64,000 bases of DNA from UBA5018 sp044375975. GTDB lineage: Bacteria > Cyanobacteriota > Cyanobacteriia > PCC-6307 > Cyanobiaceae. Positions within the stretch are counted from its first letter, which is position 1. The number at the start of each line of letters is the position of its first letter. Below the pieces are notes generated by a model. The model saw only the letters and a program-made list of their open reading frames with translations. It did not search any database and was not told where the DNA came from. This document shows positions 25,492-34,069 of this stretch, piece by piece. The position numbers and the translations under genes were made by a program. The DNA lies in the NCBI GenBank assembly GCA_044375975.1, contig JBILLQ010000006.1:13374-77373 (forward strand). Direction: 5' to 3'.

Positions 25492-26265
25492 TTGAGCAGC
25501 GCCGTTGAGACCCCTTTGCCCCCCCTGTCGATGCAGCCAGTAGCCGCTCACCCACTAACTGCGCAGCCAGCAGCCGCTCAGCCAGCAGCCGCTTTGAAAT
25601 TCGCCGCCCTGGAATCGGGCGCTCTGGAATCGGGCGCATCCGAATCGGGCGCTCCGGCAGCGGACGCGCCGGAATCGGCCAAGGCGCGGGTCAAGTGGCT
25701 GGCGGCCCCCACCAGTGGCGCTTGGCTGCAGCAGGCCCTAGCCCATCCGGAGCTGCTGTTGCTCGACCATGCCCACTGCGAGCGCAAGGCGGCCGGGGCG
25801 GCGCTGCAGCTGATGTTCCGCTATCCGGGCGATGGCGAGTTGGCTGCGGTGCTCAGCCCCCTGGCGCGAGAGGAGCTGGAACACTTCGAGCGGGTGCTGG
25901 CTTTGTTGGAGAGGCGCGGCATCGCCATGCGGCCCCTGGCGGCGCCGCCCTATGGCGCCGGTTTGGCCCGGCAGGTGCGCCGCGAGGAGCCCCAGCGGAT
26001 GCTGGATAGCTTCCTGGTGGCGGGCTTGATCGAGGCCCGCAGCCATGAGCGTTTGGCCCTGCTGGCCCACCACAGCCCCGACGCCTGCCTGCGGGCTCTA
26101 TACGGCGATCTGCTGGCCAGTGAGGCGCGCCACTTTGGCCTCTACTGGCTGTTGTGCGAGCGGCGCTGGCCCCGGCAGCTGGTGATGGAGCGGCTGACGC
26201 AACTGGCCCAAGCGGAGGCCGAGCTGTTGGCCTCACTGCATCCCCAGCCCCGCCTGCACAGTTGA
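25492..26265 (+). CDS. miaE: tRNA-(ms2io6A)-hydroxylase MiaE with low-complexity N-terminus
   Basis: A di-iron oxygenase that hydroxylates the isopentenyl group of ms2i6A37 in tRNA. Iron-binding motifs of the ferritin-like bundle are visible: DHAHCERKAAG, EELEHFERVL, LIEARSHERLALL and ASEARHFGLYW. The conserved domain is residues ~65-257. The first ~60 residues are a Pro/Ala/Ser/Glu-rich stretch made of tandem repeats (QPAAAQPAA; ESGALESGASESGAP) from 15-nt DNA repeats around 25611-25657. The start is uncertain: TTG at 25492 is the outermost, ATG at 25531 gives a shorter version, and the domain itself could start later. Confidence 0.9.
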   Translation: MSSAVETPLPPLSMQPVAAHPLTAQPAAAQPAAALKFAALESGALESGASESGAPAADAPESAKARVKWLAAPTSGAWLQQALAHPELLLLDHAHCERKAAGAALQLMFRYPGDGELAAVLSPLAREELEHFERVLALLERRGIAMRPLAAPPYGAGLARQVRREEPQRMLDSFLVAGLIEARSHERLALLAHHSPDACLRALYGDLLASEARHFGLYWLLCERRWPRQLVMERLTQLAQAEAELLASLHPQPRLHS

Positions 26266-26314
26266 GGCCGCGCCCTGCCCCGCCTCGACCCACCCCGCTT
26301 CTACCGGCCCTGGC

Positions 26315-27037
26315 TCAAGCCTGGCTGGGCAGTTGGTCGAGGCCGGGATAGCGGCTGGCGATCGGATCGCCAGTGAATTCGGCCACCCAGCCCTGGGGGT
26401 TGTTGAAGAAGCGCAGGGCGCAGAAGCGGGGGGCTGGCCCCATGTCAAACCAGTGCTTGGTGCCGGCGGGCACGGCGATCCAGTCATCGGCCTCACACAG
26501 CACCTGCAGCACCTCATCGCCCAGGTGCAGACAAAACAGCCCCTGGCCCTCCACGAACAGGCGCACCTCGTCTTCGCTGTGGGTGTGCTCGGCCAGGAAC
26601 TTTTGCCGCAGGGCCTGGCGATCCGGGTGGTCGGGGGCCATGCGGATCACATCCACCGTGGGGTAGGCGCCCCCCTGCTGCACGGCGGCGACCTCCTGGG
26701 CGTAGGCGGTCAGAATTGTTTCCTGATCGGCATCGTCGGCCAGCTCCACCCGGGCGGGCCAGCGCTGGAACAGCACCCCCCGCTTGGCCAGCTCTTGGCG
26801 GATCAACTCGCCGTCCCAGGTCTGCAGCGTCGGCTGCGGCTGGCTGGGGTTCAGAGCCTCGGCACCGGGCCCCTGGGCGGCTGCCGAGGCGCTAGGGGCT
26901 GCACCGCCGCTGGCGGGGCTTGTGGCGGGGCTTGTGGCGGGGCTTTCGCTGGGGGTGGAGCTTTTGCTTGAGGTGGAGCTTTCGCTTGAGGAAAGATTGG
27001 GGGTGCTGGTGGGGCTGTAGATGGCCAGCATCGTCAT
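26315..27037 (-). CDS. mtnD: Acireductone dioxygenase (ARD) with a Ser/Thr/Pro insertion
   Basis: A cupin-fold metal dioxygenase of methionine salvage that turns acireductone into 2-keto-4-methylthiobutyrate and formate when iron is bound. The metal ligands are in HTHSEDEVR and GTKHWFDMG. The protein is 240 residues, longer than the ~180-190 usual, because a ~55-residue Ser/Thr/Pro/Ala segment (SSSESSTSSKSSTPSESP and SPATSPASGG) separates the first strand MLAIYSPTS from LQTWDGELIRQELAKRGV. Part of it is encoded by 12-nt repeats of GGGGCTTGTGGC type (about 26918-26950). Together with mtnBC at 11.3-12.7 kb it supplies late pathway steps. It converges with miaE. Confidence 0.93.
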   Translation of the reverse strand: MTMLAIYSPTSTPNLSSSESSTSSKSSTPSESPATSPATSPASGGAAPSASAAAQGPGAEALNPSQPQPTLQTWDGELIRQELAKRGVLFQRWPARVELADDADQETILTAYAQEVAAVQQGGAYPTVDVIRMAPDHPDRQALRQKFLAEHTHSEDEVRLFVEGQGLFCLHLGDEVLQVLCEADDWIAVPAGTKHWFDMGPAPRFCALRFFNNPQGWVAEFTGDPIASRYPGLDQLPSQA

Positions 27038-27105
27038 CGGTCTGCTCCCTGGGGGGGGTGCTGCTGAACTGACCCTAGGAATGCCGAACCCACGCTTTGA
27101 TTGTC

Positions 27106-27852
27106 ATGCCCTCCAACGAGCCGGCGGCCGCCCTGACGCTGGTGGGGGTGGGGCCAGGGGATCCAGACCTGCTCACGGTGGCGGCGGTGCGGGCCCTGGC
27201 GGCGGCGGCCGTGGTGGCCTATCCGGTGGCCCGCGAGGGGGACAAGGGCATGGCCGCCACCATCGCCGCCCCCTGGATCGCCGCCCACCAGCAGCGCTTG
27301 CCCCTGCTGTTTCCGATGACCGACGAGGCCCAGCCCCGCCGCTCGGCCTGGCGGGCCGCCGCCGATCGGCTCGCCGCCGAGGTGGCGGCCGGCCGGGCCG
27401 TGGTGCTGCTCTGTGAGGGCGATGTGTCGCTGTTCGCCACCAGCAGTTACGTGCTGTTGGCCCTAAGGCGCTTCCATCCCCACTGCCCGATTCGCCTGAT
27501 CCCCGGCATTGGCGCGGTGGCGGCGGCGGCGGCGGCCGGAGCCTGGCCCCTGGCCCTGCAGCAGGAGGGGCTGCTGATTCGCCCCACCCCCGACGACGGA
27601 CGCGAGCTGGAGCTGCTGTTGGAGCAGGCGGCAGCCAACCAATGGGTGCTGGCCCTGCTCAAGCTGGGCAGGCGCTGGTCTTGGGTGCGGCCCCTGCTGG
27701 AGCGCCGCGAGCTGCTGGAGGGGGCCCTCTTCGCGCGGCGGGTCGGCTGGCCCGATCAGCTGGTGGGCTCGGCCGCGGCGGTTCCAGCCAGCGAAGCCCC
27801 CTACTTCTCGCTGCTGCTGATCCGCCAGGGCTGGCCGCCGGTGCTGCCCTGA
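27106..27852 (+). CDS. cobI: Precorrin-2 C20-methyltransferase (CobI/CbiL)
   Basis: A 248-residue SAM-dependent methyltransferase of the cobalamin corrin-ring pathway. It begins with the family motif TLVGVGPGDPDLLTVAAVRAL, then has VVLLCEGDVSLFATSSYV (the P-loop-like EGDxxxy region) and IRLIPGIGAVAAAAA. I use the ATG at 27106; a TTG three codons upstream is possible. It is divergent from mtnD with a short spacer and leads into the DUF4079 gene 63 bp downstream. No cobalamin riboswitch was recognised in the spacer. Confidence 0.92.
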   Translation: MPSNEPAAALTLVGVGPGDPDLLTVAAVRALAAAAVVAYPVAREGDKGMAATIAAPWIAAHQQRLPLLFPMTDEAQPRRSAWRAAADRLAAEVAAGRAVVLLCEGDVSLFATSSYVLLALRRFHPHCPIRLIPGIGAVAAAAAAGAWPLALQQEGLLIRPTPDDGRELELLLEQAAANQWVLALLKLGRRWSWVRPLLERRELLEGALFARRVGWPDQLVGSAAAVPASEAPYFSLLLIRQGWPPVLP

Positions 27853-27915
27853 GGCCAGCAGGCCCAGTGCTTGCATGGGCGCTCCTTGGATAGCGGGCTT
27901 CCCGGAGCGGATTTG

Positions 27916-28662
27916 ATGACTGCCCTCGATTGGCTGGCCCTGCTCCACCCGGTGCTGATGATCCTGTTCGTGTATCCGGTGGTGGGGGCCACGATCCGGC
28001 TGGGGATCCTGGTGCGGGAGAAGCGCCTTGGGGTCACCCAGCAGCCCGCCCTGGTGCCCCGCGAACACGCCGACCACGGTCGCTGGCTGAGCGCCGGCGT
28101 GGTGATGGCCGTGCTGCTGGCCCTGCTGTACTCCTTCCTTAGCAAGGCCTGGGCGGTGGAGGCGGCCTTCAGTGGTGGCCTGGCGCGCCTGGCGCTGCTG
28201 CTGGTGGTGGCCGGCACCCTGGTGGCCTTGCTGGCCCTGCTCACGGTGAAGCGGGCCGTGCTGCGGGCCAGTTTTGCCTGGCTGTGCTGGGCCGGCCTCC
28301 TGGGCCTCGGCAGCCAACCGGAGATCTGGCGCCTGTCCGACAACCCCTTTTCCGCCGCCTTCTGGAGCTCCCACTACTGGAGTGGGGTGCTGCTGACAGG
28401 TCTGCTGCTGTTCAACTTGGCGGCCCGCCCTGAGATTATCCGCCGACCCTCCTGGCGGCGGCTGCACATCGCCTCCAACCTGCTGGTGATGGTGTTGCTG
28501 GCGGTGCAGGCCATCACCGGCAGCCGCGATCTGCTGGAAATCCCGCTCAGTTGGCAGAAGCCGGCCATTTATGGCTGCGACTTTCAGAACCGCACCTGCC
28601 CGGAGCCAGCTGCTGCGGCACCAGGCTCCGCCGGCCCGGACCCAGGGGCTGCACCGGCCTGA
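27916..28662 (+). CDS. DUF4079 family membrane protein
   Basis: A 248-residue inner-membrane protein with about six hydrophobic helices, for example WLALLHPVLMILFVYPVVGATIRLG, VMAVLLALLYSF, LALLLVVAGTLVALLALL and LLVMVLLAVQAITGSRDLL. Histidines (LLHPVL, SSHYWSG, RLHIASN) occur at helix ends in the pattern of haem-binding b561/NDH-related proteins; DUF4079 is found in cyanobacteria and plastid-bearing eukaryotes with no assigned function. I start at the ATG at 27916. Its last 116 bp overlap the 3' end of the glycosyltransferase gene on the other strand, and the final ~25 residues are Pro/Ala/Gly-rich. Confidence 0.8.
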   Translation: MTALDWLALLHPVLMILFVYPVVGATIRLGILVREKRLGVTQQPALVPREHADHGRWLSAGVVMAVLLALLYSFLSKAWAVEAAFSGGLARLALLLVVAGTLVALLALLTVKRAVLRASFAWLCWAGLLGLGSQPEIWRLSDNPFSAAFWSSHYWSGVLLTGLLLFNLAARPEIIRRPSWRRLHIASNLLVMVLLAVQAITGSRDLLEIPLSWQKPAIYGCDFQNRTCPEPAAAAPGSAGPDPGAAPA

Positions 28663-30640
28663 GCAGCCGAGCCAGCAGGGCCAGCAGGGTCTGCCACTCC
28701 GGCGGCGCCTGGCGCACCGGCCAGGCCCCCGGGCGGCCGTAGAGCCAGCGCAGCAGGGCCCGATGCGCCTGGGGATTGTCAAGGTGCCAGCGCAACTGCC
28801 ACCGCTGCCTCGGCCCGGCGATCGGCTCCAGGCTGGCCAAGGGCAGGGGCGGTAGTGCTGATCCGGTGGCCGCCGAGCTGAGCTGCAGCGGCCCGGCGTT
28901 GGCGGGCCAGTCCCCCTCTGGCCAGTCCCCGCCCGTCCACAGTTCAGCGCCGGTTTCACTGAGGGCGTACAGCTGCACGGCGGCCCCCCAGGAGTCCGCT
29001 GCCGCCGAGCGGGGCTGCAACACGGCCGGCAGCTCCAGGGACAGCCAGGGGGTGGGGTCGGCCTGGGGTGGATCCCAGCAGGCCCGCAGCGCCACCAGCA
29101 GCCCCAACTGCGTCAGGAGGGACCACAACAAACCCACAGCGCCAGCGCCGCCCGCCTCCTGCAGCAGCAGCCGGGCCACCAGCACCAGGTTGAGCCCGTT
29201 GAGCAGCAGCAGGGCCACCAGTGGCAGGGCCAGGGTTGCGGCGATACCTCCCCTGCTTTGGCTGCGGTGTTTGGGGGTGATGCGGAAGGGCTGGATGCGG
29301 CCCAAGAGGCTGGCCAGCACCGTGGCGGCCAGGGGAGCGGCCAGGCTCCAACCGGGTAGGTCGGCCAGCAGGGCATGGCGACTGCCGCGGTTCAGCCAGC
29401 CCGTGCTCAGCAGCAGCGCGGCCCAGAGCGGCAGCAGCAGCCCCAGCACCGCCCCATCGCTGAGCTGGATCGGCGTCACCCCCAGCAGGCCGATGCTCAG
29501 GGGCATCAGCAGCAGGAGCAGGCGCGGCACGGTGTTGAACCAGTGCAGCGCTCCCTCCAGATAGGCCAGCCGTTGGCCCCAGCCCAGCCCCCGCAGCCGC
29601 AGCGGCCCCTGGCGCAGCCGCAAGGCCTGCAGGGTGCCGGCGGCCCAGCGCTGCCGCTGGCGCACGAAATCGAGCATGGATTCAGCCGCCAGGCCGGCGC
29701 TGAGCTTTTCGCCCAGGTAGCGCAGCTGCCAGCCCCGGGCCGCCAGGACCATGCCGGTGACCAGGTCTTCCGAGACGGCCTGCTCCACAAAGCCGCCGAT
29801 CTGGTTGAGGGCCGAGCGGCGCACCACAAAGCTGGTGCCGGCGCACACCACCGCCCCCCAGGCGCTGCGCACCGGCTCGATCCAGCGGTAGAAGCTCTCC
29901 TCATCCGGCAGCAACCAGGCCTCCAGGCCAAGGTTGCGCATCACCGGATCGGCATTGAAACAGTGCTGGGGCGTCTGCACCAGCGCCACCTGGGGCTCCA
30001 GCAACAGGCCGATGGTGCGCTCGAGAAAGTGCTGCTGGGGCACGAAATCGGCATCGAACACCGCCACCAGCTCCCCCTGGCCCAGGGTCAGGCCGGCGTT
30101 GAGATTGCCGGCCTTGGCATGGAGCCGCTGGGGTCGGTGGTGGTAGCGGCAGCCGTAGGCCGCGGCCAGGGCAGCCACCTCCGGCCGGTCGACGTCATCC
30201 AGCACCCAGAGGGTGCGGTGCTGGTAGTGCAGGCTGCTGCAGCCCAGCAGGCACCGCTCCAGCACCGGCAGCGGTTCGCCGCAGGTGGGAATCAGCACAT
30301 CCACCCAGGGGCGCCAGCTGCTGGCCTGCCAGCGGGCCTGGGCCCCATCGGCTTCGACGCGGCCATCGCTGAAGCGGCGCCAGGCCAGCAGTAGCGGCAG
30401 GAGGCCGCTGAGCAGCAGCCAGCCCTCCGCCAGCAGCAGCAGCACGCTCAGACTGGCCGCCAGGGGTGTCGTGAGGTTGAGACTGGCGCTCACCCGCCAG
30501 TGCAGGTAGCGCAGGCTGAACAGGCTCAGCAGCAGCAACAGGCTGCGGCGCATCCACAGGGGCCGGCTCGCCTCCGGGCGGCGGCTGAGCCACAGGGGCC
30601 AGAGCAGCGCCAGCCACGGGAGCAGCAGTTCCGCAGTCAT
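28547..30640 (-). CDS. BcsA-like family 2 glycosyltransferase (cellulose synthase-type)
   Basis: A 697-residue membrane glycosyltransferase. Two N-terminal hydrophobic stretches (~30-90) precede a GT2 domain with DVLIPTCGEPLPVLERCL (~114), VLDD (146-149), DAD (196-198, metal-binding), TSFVVRRSAL, the catalytic SEDLVTGM and QRQRWAAGTLQAL (QxxRW). More membrane segments follow (~400-530). The C-terminal ~170 residues align roughly where BcsA has its PilZ domain but show no RxxxR c-di-GMP motif. The product may be a beta-glucan or another polysaccharide. The ATG at 30640 overlaps the dus stop (ATGA), which sets the start; a longer in-frame reading covers dus and is spurious. Confidence 0.88.
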   Translation of the reverse strand: MTAELLLPWLALLWPLWLSRRPEASRPLWMRRSLLLLLSLFSLRYLHWRVSASLNLTTPLAASLSVLLLLAEGWLLLSGLLPLLLAWRRFSDGRVEADGAQARWQASSWRPWVDVLIPTCGEPLPVLERCLLGCSSLHYQHRTLWVLDDVDRPEVAALAAAYGCRYHHRPQRLHAKAGNLNAGLTLGQGELVAVFDADFVPQQHFLERTIGLLLEPQVALVQTPQHCFNADPVMRNLGLEAWLLPDEESFYRWIEPVRSAWGAVVCAGTSFVVRRSALNQIGGFVEQAVSEDLVTGMVLAARGWQLRYLGEKLSAGLAAESMLDFVRQRQRWAAGTLQALRLRQGPLRLRGLGWGQRLAYLEGALHWFNTVPRLLLLLMPLSIGLLGVTPIQLSDGAVLGLLLPLWAALLLSTGWLNRGSRHALLADLPGWSLAAPLAATVLASLLGRIQPFRITPKHRSQSRGGIAATLALPLVALLLLNGLNLVLVARLLLQEAGGAGAVGLLWSLLTQLGLLVALRACWDPPQADPTPWLSLELPAVLQPRSAAADSWGAAVQLYALSETGAELWTGGDWPEGDWPANAGPLQLSSAATGSALPPLPLASLEPIAGPRQRWQLRWHLDNPQAHRALLRWLYGRPGAWPVRQAPPEWQTLLALLARLLRPVQPLGPGRRSLVPQQLAPGRCGSESRSHKWPASAN

Positions 30641-31770
30641 CCCAGCTGCGCTGCAGCGGTTGACAGCAACGCCAGGGCGTTGGCTGGGGTGGGCGCGCGC
30701 ATCAGGGCGTGGCGCAGCTGGGGGGCACCGGCGAAGCCATTGCAGGTCCAGCCCATGTGCTTGCGAGCAATCAGCAGGCCGTGGTCGCCTTTGGCCGCCA
30801 CCAGGGCCTGCAGCTGCTCGGCCGCCAGGGCCAGCTTCGCGGCGGGGCCGGGCGTGGGCGGAATCGGTTGGCCGGCCAGGGCCGCATCGAGCTGGCCCAC
30901 CAGCCAGGGGGCGCCCATGGTGCCGCGGCCCACCATCACCCCATCGGCACCGGTGATCGCCAAGCAGCGCAGGGCGTCCTCCGGGGTGTGGATGTCTCCG
31001 TTGGCGATCACCGGAATCGTGAGCGCTTGCTTCACCGCGGCGATGGCGGCCCAGTCGGCGCTGCCCTTGAAGCCCTGCTCGCGGGTGCGGCCGTGCAGGG
31101 TGAGCAGCTGGGCGCCTGCAGCCTCCAGCCGGCGGCACCAGTCGATGGCTGACGCCTCGGGTGCCCCGCACCAGCCCAGGCGCGTCTTCACGGTCACGGG
31201 GATGCCCACGGCGGCTGCCACGGTGTCGACGATCCGGGCCGCCAGCTCGGGGTCGCGGATCAGGCCACTGCCGCCACCTTTGCTGGCGATCTTCTTCACC
31301 GGGCAGCCCATGTTGATGTCGATCAGAAAGGCGCCGGCGGCTTCGGCACGCTTGGCCGCCTCGGCCATGGCGGCGGGGCGGTGATCGAACAGCTGCACGC
31401 CGATCGGGCCGGCTTCGTCCCCGAGCTCCTCCACTTTTTGCACCCCAAAGCCCAGTTCCAAGCTGGTGGCATTCACCATCTCGGTGAACAACAGGGCATC
31501 GGGAGCCCAGCGCCGCACCAGGCCCCGGAAGATGCGATCGCTCACCCCCGCCAGCGGCGATTGCAACACCCGGCAGCGCAGCTGGCGGCTGCTGCCATTT
31601 CCCTGCAACCGCAGCGGTTGGTGGAAGGCGCTGGTGGGCGGGGCTGACTGGGGCAAGGGGGGTGCGGGCAAGGGCCGAGCTGGCGAGGGCCGAGGTGGCG
31701 AGTGCTCATAACAGAGTGTCCTGCAGGCAGCGGCGCTGGTGGGCGGCGCTGGTTCGGGCAAGGGCGCCAT
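30637..31770 (-). CDS. dus: tRNA-dihydrouridine synthase (Dus family)
   Basis: An FMN-dependent TIM-barrel enzyme that reduces uridine in tRNA D-loops. The domain begins at CRVLQSPLAGVSDRIFRGL and continues with INMGCPVKKIASKGGGSGLI (active-site Cys in the NMGCP motif), VTVKTRLGW, LTLHGRTREQGFKG, PVIANGDI and GADGVMVGRGTMGAPW. About 55 residues before the domain are Pro/Ala/Ser-rich low complexity (PSPARPLPAPPLPQSAPP). I place the start at the ATG at 31770; a start at 31848 would overlap the divergent DUF1823 gene. The gene is translationally coupled to the glycosyltransferase downstream. Confidence 0.9.
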   Translation of the reverse strand: MAPLPEPAPPTSAAACRTLCYEHSPPRPSPARPLPAPPLPQSAPPTSAFHQPLRLQGNGSSRQLRCRVLQSPLAGVSDRIFRGLVRRWAPDALLFTEMVNATSLELGFGVQKVEELGDEAGPIGVQLFDHRPAAMAEAAKRAEAAGAFLIDINMGCPVKKIASKGGGSGLIRDPELAARIVDTVAAAVGIPVTVKTRLGWCGAPEASAIDWCRRLEAAGAQLLTLHGRTREQGFKGSADWAAIAAVKQALTIPVIANGDIHTPEDALRCLAITGADGVMVGRGTMGAPWLVGQLDAALAGQPIPPTPGPAAKLALAAEQLQALVAAKGDHGLLIARKHMGWTCNGFAGAPQLRHALMRAPTPANALALLSTAAAQLG

Positions 31771-31838
31771 GGCTTCAGGCGGGGCTGTCAGCGAGGCGAT
31801 CGGGGGATGCGTAGCTCTCCCAGCGCGATGATCCCCAG

Positions 31839-32432
31839 ATGGCACCACTCCAGCCCTCCACCCCCTTGCCAGCCGCCCCCACTACTTATTCCTACCCCCT
31901 GAGCCGGGCGCTGCTGGAGGCGGTGTTGGCAGATCGGCTCAGCGATCGCTACGTGTGTGAGCTGGTGTGGACAAGGCTGGGATATTCGCCCGCTACTACC
32001 GCGGGTTCGCCCGCTACCGGTTCGCCCGCGCCGGAAGAAGCGCTGAAGCCGGATCCCGCTGCCCCCAACGCAGCAGCGGTGTTGCCGGCCCTATCCGCCC
32101 CCTGGAGCGCGGGTCCTGCCACGCCTGCCGATTGGGCCGAGGCCTTCCCGGTGGCCCCCGAGTTGATCGCCACCAGGTCCGCCAGCGTGCGCCTCACCCG
32201 CTCGATTGCCGCCGAGCACAAGCAACTTTTAAAGCAGCAATTGGGTTTTGCCGGCTATCGCATCGGCGAGCTCTACCCTCGCCGCACCCGTCGCGCCACC
32301 GCCGTGAACTGGCTGCTTGCTCAGTTGGCCGAGCGGGGCGAACCCCTGCCGGAGCTGGGACCCCTGCCGCCCTTGCTGGAGCCGCCGGCCGATCCGGTGC
32401 GGGGGCATCCCGGCGACCTGCCGGTGGGCTGA
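31839..32432 (+). CDS. DUF1823 family protein
   Basis: A 197-residue soluble protein of a family restricted mainly to cyanobacteria and plastids, function unknown. The family signature LSRALLEAVLADRLSDRYVCELVWTRLGY is at residues ~21-49, and the conserved C-terminal half includes PELIATRSASVRLTRSIAAEHKQLLKQ, FAGYRIGELYPRRTRRATAVNWLLA. Between the two conserved blocks lies a ~45-residue Ala/Pro/Ser insert (SPATTAGSPATGSPAPEE and onward), partly from a repeated GGTTCGCCCGCTACC unit. Divergent from dus. Confidence 0.85.
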   Translation: MAPLQPSTPLPAAPTTYSYPLSRALLEAVLADRLSDRYVCELVWTRLGYSPATTAGSPATGSPAPEEALKPDPAAPNAAAVLPALSAPWSAGPATPADWAEAFPVAPELIATRSASVRLTRSIAAEHKQLLKQQLGFAGYRIGELYPRRTRRATAVNWLLAQLAERGEPLPELGPLPPLLEPPADPVRGHPGDLPVG

Positions 32433-33262
32433 GGGGGGTGGAGGTTTGCCGTTTAGCAAGAGGATGCGGATCACTCTCCTAGCCTTGGATTTAAAGTTGA
32501 TTTATCAATGCAGGCGGTTGCCCCCTGTTTGCGAAGAGGACTTTTAATTAACTTGTTCCAGATATTTTCTTTACGCTAATCTCAAAGGTGGCTGATCGGA
32601 TTTAGGCGCTGGATCTCGGAAAGGGTCATCAGAATCCAGATGGGGTCAGGATTGGTGACCGCCATGCGCATCGATGGTCTGGGCAATTAAATGACAAAGA
32701 GGTCTGTCAATACATTAGTGTATTAGTCCGTTAATATTAGTGCTGCTGCCAATGATCCTGTTCAGGCCTGGCAACGGTTTTGTCCAGAAGTAAAGATTGA
32801 GCACAAAGGTCGAATCATCCACCACCGTCCGTCCAAGGAGAGCTGTTTTTTTATCGGCACCTCCTTGGCAGTCTGGAGTCTGGTCTGCACCGGAAAGCCT
32901 TATTCAGCGAATCGGCGGCTGGAGGCGGGCTCCTGATGCCCGGGTAGGAAGATCATGGGTATAGACCATCTAGTTGTAAACGTAACCTGCAAAAGATCAT
33001 TGTGGTCGCACCGTGGCCAAGTTATTCAGGGATGATAAGTTAACCAATTTGCTCATGCTCGCCAGCGGTCGTGCTTTTGCCAATGAGTAGTGTGGTTGTA
33101 ATGAGTCGCGCAGGTTGCCAGTTTGGGTTCTGATGGTGAAAATGATCGAGATGGAGAGGCGTCAACTTCTAGGCGGAAGCGGTCCCCAGCGGATACCGTT
33201 CAATCCCCACCCTGTATCCCGCTAAACTTCAGCAGTGACTTATCCACCACCAGTTATCCGCT
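32433..33262. other. Non-coding stretch without recognised gene
   Basis: About 830 bp of mixed composition. The only structure I noted is a small dyad AATACA-TTAG-TGTATT at 32709-32724 in an AT-rich patch. Frames here are short, and none resembles a protein family. Part of it could carry the promoter of the secreted protein at 33263. Confidence 0.5.
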
Positions 33263-33970
33263 ATGTATCGTTACTGTCGCCGCCTGGTGCCACACCTGCT
33301 GCCGGAGCCCTGGTTGCCGCTGCAGGCTATCCCGCTCCTGTCGCTTAGCCTCTGCTTATGGTTTGGGCCGGCTGTCTTGGCCAAGGAGGCGAAACAAACA
33401 ATCTGCTGTCGCTCTTCCGGTGGTACCCGGGGCACCTGTCTGAATCTGTGGGTCCACCTGGTGCCACCCAGTAACCGTTTCAATCCGGGCACCAGCCGTT
33501 TGATCGCCATGTTGCAGGGGCCCTCTGCCCAGCCCACCGCTATGGCCCTGCAGCTATCTAATCTGGCGGGGGATCCGGTGGGCGGCCAGATGCTGCCAGC
33601 CCAGGGGGTGGGGGTGCGGTTGCTGAAGCTGCCAGCAGCGGACCGACCAGCCCTTAATCAGCCTCTGGTTTGGGAAAGCTTTCCCAGCTGTCAGCCCAAT
33701 AAACCACCCACGAGGTCCATCCTGGTGGCCGAACCGCTCCAGAATCCGAGCTCCAGTCCTGGGCCAAAGGATGTCAGTTACCAGACGCCCTTGAGGGACC
33801 GGAGCCAAAACGCCTTAGCAGCCTTGAGAAAGGCCTGCGGTGGGATGGCGGACACCAAAAGCTTGCTGGATGCCTTTGGCTTCCAAGTAGAGGAGTGGTC
33901 TGCGAAGCTGCCACCACAACTGCCGGTGTATTGCGAAACTCTCTCGGTTCAGTCCCTGGGGATTAGATAG
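33263..33970 (+). CDS. Hypothetical secreted protein next to the two-partner secretion locus
   Basis: A 235-residue protein with a plausible signal peptide (IPLLSLSLCLWFGPAVLAKEA, cleavage near residue 40). The mature part has Cys pairs (TICCRSSGGTRGTC; SCQPNK; ACGG; YCET) and alternates short strands (VGVRLLKLPAADRP) with Pro-rich turns. It resembles small DUF928-type cyanobacterial exported proteins only loosely, and no function is assigned. It converges with the CHASE2 cyclase gene. The ATG at 33263 is preceded by no strong ribosome-binding site, so the start is uncertain. Confidence 0.55.
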   Translation: MYRYCRRLVPHLLPEPWLPLQAIPLLSLSLCLWFGPAVLAKEAKQTICCRSSGGTRGTCLNLWVHLVPPSNRFNPGTSRLIAMLQGPSAQPTAMALQLSNLAGDPVGGQMLPAQGVGVRLLKLPAADRPALNQPLVWESFPSCQPNKPPTRSILVAEPLQNPSSSPGPKDVSYQTPLRDRSQNALAALRKACGGMADTKSLLDAFGFQVEEWSAKLPPQLPVYCETLSVQSLGIR

Positions 33971-34069
33971 CAGCAGGCTTTTGGGGCTCAGGCAGCGCCA
34001 AGCCCAGGGCATCAACTGGCGTAAAGCCCAGTTCATCGACCAGGTCCATGCCCTGGTATCAGGTGGCCC

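Noticed and set aside
32709..32724. Dyad AATACA-TTAG-TGTATT as an operator
   Set aside because: Too short and isolated from any gene start to support a role.
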